Below the pieces are notes generated by a model. That model was not told where the DNA came from, ran no database searches, and saw nothing but the letters and a program-made list of their open reading frames with translations. This document shows, piece by piece, positions 59,578 to 64,000 of a stretch of 64,000 nucleotides of DNA. The stretch's first letter is position 1. Every line of letters begins with the position of its first letter. The DNA is from DASWJZ01 sp963792885 (GTDB taxonomy: Bacteria > Pseudomonadota > Alphaproteobacteria > Rhizobiales > Afifellaceae): positions 992,001 to 1,056,000 of the forward strand of contig CAWBXX010000002.1 of the NCBI GenBank assembly GCA_963792885.1, written 5' to 3'. The position numbers were made by a program, and so were the translations under genes.

Positions 59578-60923
59578 TCGCATTGCGCCGCCAAAGACGA
59601 GCGATGCGTCTGGCGCTCCTCCTCGCCGCCACGCTCTCCTTTTCGGTGGAGCGGGGCCAGGCGCAGAGCTTCGAGTCCTTGATCGAGGGTGTGCTGAAAC
59701 AGCATCCCGAAGAGGGCGCGCCTCCGGCGCAGCCCCCTCCTGCACCGGGTGCGCCGCAACCGGCTCCGGAAGCGCCTTTTGCTCCGGCGCCCTCCGCTCC
59801 CGTTGCGCCGTTGACAACCGAGCCGGCGGCTCCAGCTCTGGTCCCGGTCGAGCCCGGTCCGCGTCCCTATACGCCGCCGAAGATCGAGCGGCCGCCTGAG
59901 GCTGCTGCTCCGGGGCAGCCGACGGGGACCGCGACGGTCGCGGCGCCCGCCGCCGAAACCCCCACGGCCGAAGTTCCCGCGACCGCTCCAAGCGCGACGG
60001 CGCCAACCGCCGAACGGACGCGCGAAAGCCTCACGGTCGAAGAGGTGAACGCTGCGGTCCTTCCTCCAGACTTGCCGCCGCTCAAGGGGGCGAGCCCGCT
60101 TGTTCTGAAGGCGCAGGTGCTGCTCGACCGCGCTGGCGCATCGCCCGGTGTGATCGACGCCTACGCGGGCGGAAATCTCTCGAAGGCGATTTCGGCGGTC
60201 GAGACGGTGCTCGGCCTTCCCGCGGACGGCGTGCTCGACAAGGCGGTATGGGATGCGCTCGGCGGCGACGCGGCACCGCCCGTCCTCGTCCAATACACAA
60301 TCACTGCCGAGGACCTCGCTTATCCGTTCCTTGCGTCGATTCCGGCCGACTACGCGGAACAAGCGCGGCTCCCGAACCTTAATTACACCAGCCCCGAGGA
60401 AATGTTCGGCGAGCGCTTCCACATGGACGAGAGGCTCCTGAAAGCGTTGAATCCAACCGCAGACTTCCGGCAGGCCGGAACGGAGATTTGGGTCGCCGAG
60501 GTCGCCGGAGCGCCGGTCACTGAGAAGGTCGCGCGCATCGTTGCGGATAGGGCGCTGAGACAGGTGCGCGCTTACGACGCTGCGAACCGTCTGATCGTCG
60601 CGTATCCGGCGACGATTGGCAGTGAGGAGAATCCGTCGCCGTCGGGCGAGCACCACGTTGCCTCCGTGGCGCCCAATCCCGTCTATCCGAAGAATTTCGT
60701 GCAGGGCGGCAACACGGTAGCGCTCGAGCTTCCGCCTGGGCCCAACAATCCGGCCGGCAGCGTGTGGATCGATCTCACCGATCCCGGCTACAGTATCGAA
60801 GGCACGGACGATCCGTCGAAGGTCGGCAAGCCCGTGGCCGATGGTTGTATCCGCCTCGCCAACTGGGACGCCGAGGAGCTCGCCGGCCTCGTGGAGCCTG
60901 GCGTCGCCGTCTCGTTCCAATGA
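59574..60923 (+). CDS. L,D-transpeptidase-like protein lacking the catalytic His
   Basis: A 449-residue exported protein: signal peptide, a proline/alanine-rich linker (about 45-150), a peptidoglycan-binding-like segment (AQVLLDRAGASPGVIDAYAG) and a C-terminal YkuD domain. In the active site the usual HGT reads EGT (Glu409 in YSIEGTDDP) and SHGC reads ADGC (Cys425 in VADGCIRL). The catalytic Cys is kept, but the base is lost, so activity is doubtful. Start GTG 59574 overlaps the aroC stop; ATG at 59604 is possible. Confidence 0.83.
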   Translation: MIALRRQRRAMRLALLLAATLSFSVERGQAQSFESLIEGVLKQHPEEGAPPAQPPPAPGAPQPAPEAPFAPAPSAPVAPLTTEPAAPALVPVEPGPRPYTPPKIERPPEAAAPGQPTGTATVAAPAAETPTAEVPATAPSATAPTAERTRESLTVEEVNAAVLPPDLPPLKGASPLVLKAQVLLDRAGASPGVIDAYAGGNLSKAISAVETVLGLPADGVLDKAVWDALGGDAAPPVLVQYTITAEDLAYPFLASIPADYAEQARLPNLNYTSPEEMFGERFHMDERLLKALNPTADFRQAGTEIWVAEVAGAPVTEKVARIVADRALRQVRAYDAANRLIVAYPATIGSEENPSPSGEHHVASVAPNPVYPKNFVQGGNTVALELPPGPNNPAGSVWIDLTDPGYSIEGTDDPSKVGKPVADGCIRLANWDAEELAGLVEPGVAVSFQ

Positions 60924-61852
60924 ACCCGCGCGCGGTCACCGCGCTGACGGCTTTGGTAGTGGGGGCAATCCTCTCCCCCGGAGCGATGGCGGAAAATGCG
61001 CCGCGTCTGCCGCGGCCGCGCCCCGCGACTGAGCCGCCGGCGGCCGTCTCCGAGTGGGCGGCCGATGCAGCGTCCCACTTTGCTGGAGCGAACGCGCCAA
61101 AGCCGGATCAAACCGCGACGGCGGCGATCGAGGAGCTTGCGCCCCTACCGCGTCCGCGCCCGAAGGGGCCGGTCGCGACGCTGGCGATGGTTGCGCCGGA
61201 AGAACAGAGCGCACCGCCTGCGCCGGAACTTGCTCCGGCAAGCGGCGAGAGCGACGCCGAATTCGCCGCTTGCATCGAGGAACTCCACGCGCTGGGCGTG
61301 GAGTTTGAAGTTGCGGAGCCAATCGATGACAAGGCCGGTTGCACGGTCCCGCATCCGCTCAAAGTGACCGGGCTCGGATCGGGCGTCGCGATCGGTCCGG
61401 AGACGCTTTTGAATTGCGCCATGACGCGCGCGCTCGCCGAATGGATGCGCGACGTGGTCGTGCCCGCCGGCGCGCGGACGCTTCGCGTGGTTCCCGACAG
61501 CATCCGGCAGGATTCCGCCTACGTCTGCCGCAACCGCTACAACGATCCGAACGCCAAGGTCTCCGAGCATGCGCACGCCAACGCCATCGACATCGCGGAG
61601 ATCGGCTTCGCCGGCCGTGACGGAATCGGCATCGGGAGGAACGCGGCCGGTTCGCCGGAAGCGGATTTCGAGGCGGCTATTCGCGCCGGCTCGTGCCGCT
61701 ACTTCACCACCGTGCTCGGGCCCGGATCGAACGCGGCGCACGCCACGCATTTCCACTTCGATCTGGCGGAGCGAAGGGGTGGCTATCGCCTCTGCGAACT
61801 CGGCGAGCCGTCGAAGATGGTGCGCGCACCGGAAAACACGAAGCGCGAATAG
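60920..61852 (+). CDS. Extensin-like C-terminal domain protein
   Basis: A 310-residue exported protein: signal peptide MNPRAVTALTALVVGA..., a proline/arginine-rich linker, and an extensin-like C-terminal domain (from about 130) with CAMTRALAEWMRDVVVPA, SEHAHANAIDIAEIGF, GSCRYFTTVLGPGSNAAHATHFHFD. Family members are probably peptidoglycan LD-carboxypeptidase-like zinc enzymes; the His/Asp cluster fits a metal site. ATG overlaps the preceding stop; its 3' end overlaps the convergent GtrA gene by 70 bp. Confidence 0.87.
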   Translation: MNPRAVTALTALVVGAILSPGAMAENAPRLPRPRPATEPPAAVSEWAADAASHFAGANAPKPDQTATAAIEELAPLPRPRPKGPVATLAMVAPEEQSAPPAPELAPASGESDAEFAACIEELHALGVEFEVAEPIDDKAGCTVPHPLKVTGLGSGVAIGPETLLNCAMTRALAEWMRDVVVPAGARTLRVVPDSIRQDSAYVCRNRYNDPNAKVSEHAHANAIDIAEIGFAGRDGIGIGRNAAGSPEADFEAAIRAGSCRYFTTVLGPGSNAAHATHFHFDLAERRGGYRLCELGEPSKMVRAPENTKRE

Positions 61853-62223
61853 CCGGCATAGGAAACGCCCATCGCCACCGCGGTGCCCATGATGAGCGCC
61901 ACGATCGGCGGAAGCTCGCGCCAGATGATCAGTGCCGCCGCGTAGACGAGATAATTGAGGCCCGCGGCGAGCGCGGCGACAGTCGCGTAGCGCATGCCCT
62001 CATGCGCCTGGCTTCGCTTCGAGGCGCCGAAGGTGAGGCCGCGGTTGAGCCGCCACGTCGTGAAGGTGGCGACGCAGATCGAGACGAGGCGCGCTGAGAA
62101 CGGGTCGAGGCCGAGCGCGTCGTGGAGGATCACAAGAAGCCCCGCATCGACGATGAAGCCGGCTCCGCCGACGAGCGCGAAGCGGAGGAAACGCGGTGCC
62201 TCCGCCCTGACGAGCCGCAGCAT
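61783..62223 (-). CDS. GtrA family membrane protein
   Basis: A 146-residue GtrA-like protein with four hydrophobic helices (FLRFALVGGAGFIVDAGLLV, VALIMGTAVAMGVSYAGY) characteristic of flippases for lipid-linked sugars. It is four bases downstream of the GT2 gene and probably works with it to transfer sugar across the membrane. Its 3' end overlaps the extensin-like gene by 70 bp tail-to-tail, an unusual geometry. Confidence 0.87.
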   Translation of the reverse strand: MLRLVRAEAPRFLRFALVGGAGFIVDAGLLVILHDALGLDPFSARLVSICVATFTTWRLNRGLTFGASKRSQAHEGMRYATVAALAAGLNYLVYAAALIIWRELPPIVALIMGTAVAMGVSYAGYSRFVFSGARTIFDGSPSSQRR

Positions 62224-62226
62224 TGT

Positions 62227-63168
62227 CTACTGCGCTCCGAGCCCCGGAACCGTGAGGAAGAGGATGCGCTTCTGCTCGACGCGCGAGCGCCCGAGCGCCT
62301 CGAGCACTAGCCCGCATCCGGCCATGATAAAGCCTGCGACGAACATGCTCATGCCGACGAAGGCGTTGGAAAGCGAGGCGAGCGCCTCGCCTTCGAGCCG
62401 CGCCGTGAGGATGGGCACCATCATCGAGAGTCCGACGATCCAGAAGACGACCGCGAAGATCGTGAAGAAGGCGAAGGGCCGCGTCTCCTTCACCAGCATG
62501 CCGACCATGGCGGCGGAGTGGAGACTCTCGGAGATGCTTTTGGGAGCCGCGGGCGCGGCGCGTCGGGTTCTGTCCTCGCCGAGGTCGATCTCGGCGACCG
62601 GGATCATGAGCTGGTTTGCGTGCATGGAAAGCTCGACGGGGACGTCGAATCCGGTCGAGATCGCCGGGAAACTTTTCACGAAGCGGCGCGTGAAGGCGCG
62701 ATAGCCGGAGACGATGTCGGAGGAGGTGCCGGCGAAGAAGCGGCGGTAGAGCCACTCGAACGCGCGCTCCCCGAAGTTCTGGTGCGCACCGTGGCGGACA
62801 ACGTTGCGCCGTGTCCCGACCACCATGTCAACGCGCTCCGTGACGAGTGCGTTGACGAGAGACGGCGCGTCGGCCGGATCGTAGCTGCCGTCACCGTCCG
62901 CGAGCACATAGATGTCGGCGTCGATGTCGGCGAACATGCGGCGCACGACATTGCCCTTGCCCTGGCGCGCCTCGCGATAGACTCGCGCGCCCTCGCGAGT
63001 CGCCACGCGCGCGGTGTCGTCTGTCGAGTTGTTATCGAAAACGAAGATGCGCGCGGCGGGCAGTGCCTCGCGAAAGCCGTGCACGATCGAGCCGATCGTG
63101 TCGGCCTGGTTATGGCAGGGAATCAGAACGGCGATGTTGAAGCCGTCCTCGATCGCGGTCGCACTCAT
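62227..63168 (-). CDS. GT2 family polyprenyl-phosphate glycosyltransferase
   Basis: A 313-residue inner-membrane glycosyltransferase. The GT-A domain begins IAVLIPCHNQADTIGSIVHGF, with YVLADGDGSYDP (DxD) and VVGTRRNVVRHGAHQNFGERAFEWLYRRFF; two C-terminal membrane helices FFTIFAVVFWIVGLSMM and FVGMSMFVAGFIMAGCG follow. It resembles dolichyl/undecaprenyl-phosphate mannosyl- or glucosyltransferases. With GtrA it likely modifies a surface glycan. Confidence 0.9.
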   Translation of the reverse strand: MSATAIEDGFNIAVLIPCHNQADTIGSIVHGFREALPAARIFVFDNNSTDDTARVATREGARVYREARQGKGNVVRRMFADIDADIYVLADGDGSYDPADAPSLVNALVTERVDMVVGTRRNVVRHGAHQNFGERAFEWLYRRFFAGTSSDIVSGYRAFTRRFVKSFPAISTGFDVPVELSMHANQLMIPVAEIDLGEDRTRRAAPAAPKSISESLHSAAMVGMLVKETRPFAFFTIFAVVFWIVGLSMMVPILTARLEGEALASLSNAFVGMSMFVAGFIMAGCGLVLEALGRSRVEQKRILFLTVPGLGAQ

Positions 63169-63269
63169 GTCGCGGTCCTGGATTATCCGTTGATCGGTTC
63201 TAGCGCGCGCCCGGTTAACGGCTGGTAAGATTTCATCTCCCGAGAACCCGGCGTTCATATTTCTCGCTT

Positions 63270-64000
63270 ATGCGACAGGCACATCCGCCCGCTGCCGATC
63301 CGCCGAGCGCGCCCTTGCAGACAAGAGTCGATACGTTCCGAAACGGCGGCGCCGCCAGCGCGAGCGAGCCTTCGCTGCCGGCGATCGTCCTGATCTTCTG
63401 GGCCGCTTTCGCAGTGGCGATCCTCGCGGCCCGCATTCTGAATCCGGTCTTCTTCGAGGCCCAGGACCCCGACAGCTTTCTGAGGATCGTTGAGGTCCGC
63501 GATCTGGTGGCGGGGCAGGGCTGGTTCGACCTCGTCCAGCACCGCATGGATCCGCCCGCCGGGGCGCTTCTCCAATGGTCGCGGCTGATCGACGCGCCGC
63601 TCGCCTTCCTGGTCATCGTCGGCCGGTCGGTCGGGCTCGGCGAGAACCTCGCGCTGGTCTTCTGGCCGGTGCTGATGCTTCTCGGCCTGATGGGCGCGGC
63701 TGCCGCCACGGCATCGGCGCTCGCCGGACGCGCCGCTGCGATCGCGACGCTTATCCTTCTGTTTTTCTTCCTCGACCCGTTGATCGTCTACCTCCCTGGC
63801 GACATCGATCATCACAATGCGCAGATCGCCGTGATGATGGCGACGGTGGCATTTGCGCTTCGGCTACGCTCGGGCGCGCTTTTCGGTTTTCTGGCAGGCG
63901 CCGGCTCCGCGGTGACGCTCGCGATCGGCCTTGAGATGCTGCCGCACGTCGCCGTGCTCGGTCTTGTAATCGCGCTCCGCTTCGCCTGGACCGGTGAGAA
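63270..64000 (+). CDS. GT-C-like membrane protein (truncated by the window end)
   Basis: An open frame from ATG 63270 to the window end, at least 243 residues with no stop, so the C-terminus is missing. The first segment is hydrophilic, then IVLIFWAAFAVAILAARILNP, AQDPDSFLRIVEVRDLVAGQG and GDIDHHNAQ. The DPDSFLR motif before the first periplasmic loop resembles GT-C (oligosaccharyltransferase/mannosyltransferase) catalysis. It diverges from the GT2/GtrA pair, suggesting a glycan-related locus. Start and identity are tentative. Confidence 0.7.
   Translation, partial: MRQAHPPAADPPSAPLQTRVDTFRNGGAASASEPSLPAIVLIFWAAFAVAILAARILNPVFFEAQDPDSFLRIVEVRDLVAGQGWFDLVQHRMDPPAGALLQWSRLIDAPLAFLVIVGRSVGLGENLALVFWPVLMLLGLMGAAAATASALAGRAAAIATLILLFFFLDPLIVYLPGDIDHHNAQIAVMMATVAFALRLRSGALFGFLAGAGSAVTLAIGLEMLPHVAVLGLVIALRFAWTGE

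Overview
The window reads as a chromosome segment of a high-GC alphaproteobacterium, most likely order Hyphomicrobiales (Rhizobiales). Supporting signs are a CcrM-type methyltransferase, an F0 operon with paired b' and b subunits apart from the F1 genes, a NadQ-type NAD regulator, a GTTC-N7-GTTC (alphaproteobacterial LexA) box, a TIGR02301 protein and many ATGA/GTGA start-stop overlaps. No tRNA, rRNA, CRISPR array, insertion sequence or prophage was seen. Nearly everything is core or conserved accessory metabolism.

Layout. 0-7 kb: YqgE, a GGDEF/EAL membrane protein, a GNAT enzyme, an M16 peptidase and thrC. 7-9 kb: HAD phosphatase, 2'-5' RNA ligase-like protein, DMT exporter. 9-15 kb: a glycine cleavage operon read on the minus strand (riboswitch, gcvT, gcvH, OsmC, GNAT, gcvPA, gcvPB). 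15-20 kb: lipoprotein, ccrM, Stf0 sulfotransferase, HAD, mutY, DciA-like protein. 20-27 kb: DsbA-like protein, smc and atpI-B-E-b'-b. 27-36 kb: rnhB, a radical SAM protein under a putative SOS promoter, glyS, SleB-type hydrolase, ppdK. 36-40 kb: nadA-nadB-nadC behind a perfect palindrome. 40-49 kb: MFS, AcuI-like reductase, a degenerate cyclase fused to an exported domain, DUF2339, fabI, a FAD oxidase. 49-54 kb: HMCES-type peptidase, NUDIX, several small unknowns, a flippase and a dihydroorotase-like enzyme. 54-62 kb: a tightly packed plus-strand series (YgfZ, HD, phosphatase, NadQ, histidine phosphatase, aroC, L,D-transpeptidase-like, extensin-like). 62-64 kb: GtrA, a GT2 glycosyltransferase and a truncated GT-C-like membrane protein.

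Thirteen otherwise normal genes are interrupted by about 26 single-base indels. Nearly all are +1 insertions, many in short homopolymers, and they are concentrated between 7.9 and 44 kb. This looks like uncorrected sequencing error rather than gene decay, so I annotate these as whole genes spanning the shifts. The most interesting biology is the NadQ gene plus its likely operator at nadA, a LexA-box promoter before a SplB-like radical SAM protein, an L,D-transpeptidase lacking its catalytic His, a pseudo-cyclase with a novel exported domain, and the OsmC/GNAT genes inserted in the riboswitch-controlled gcv operon.
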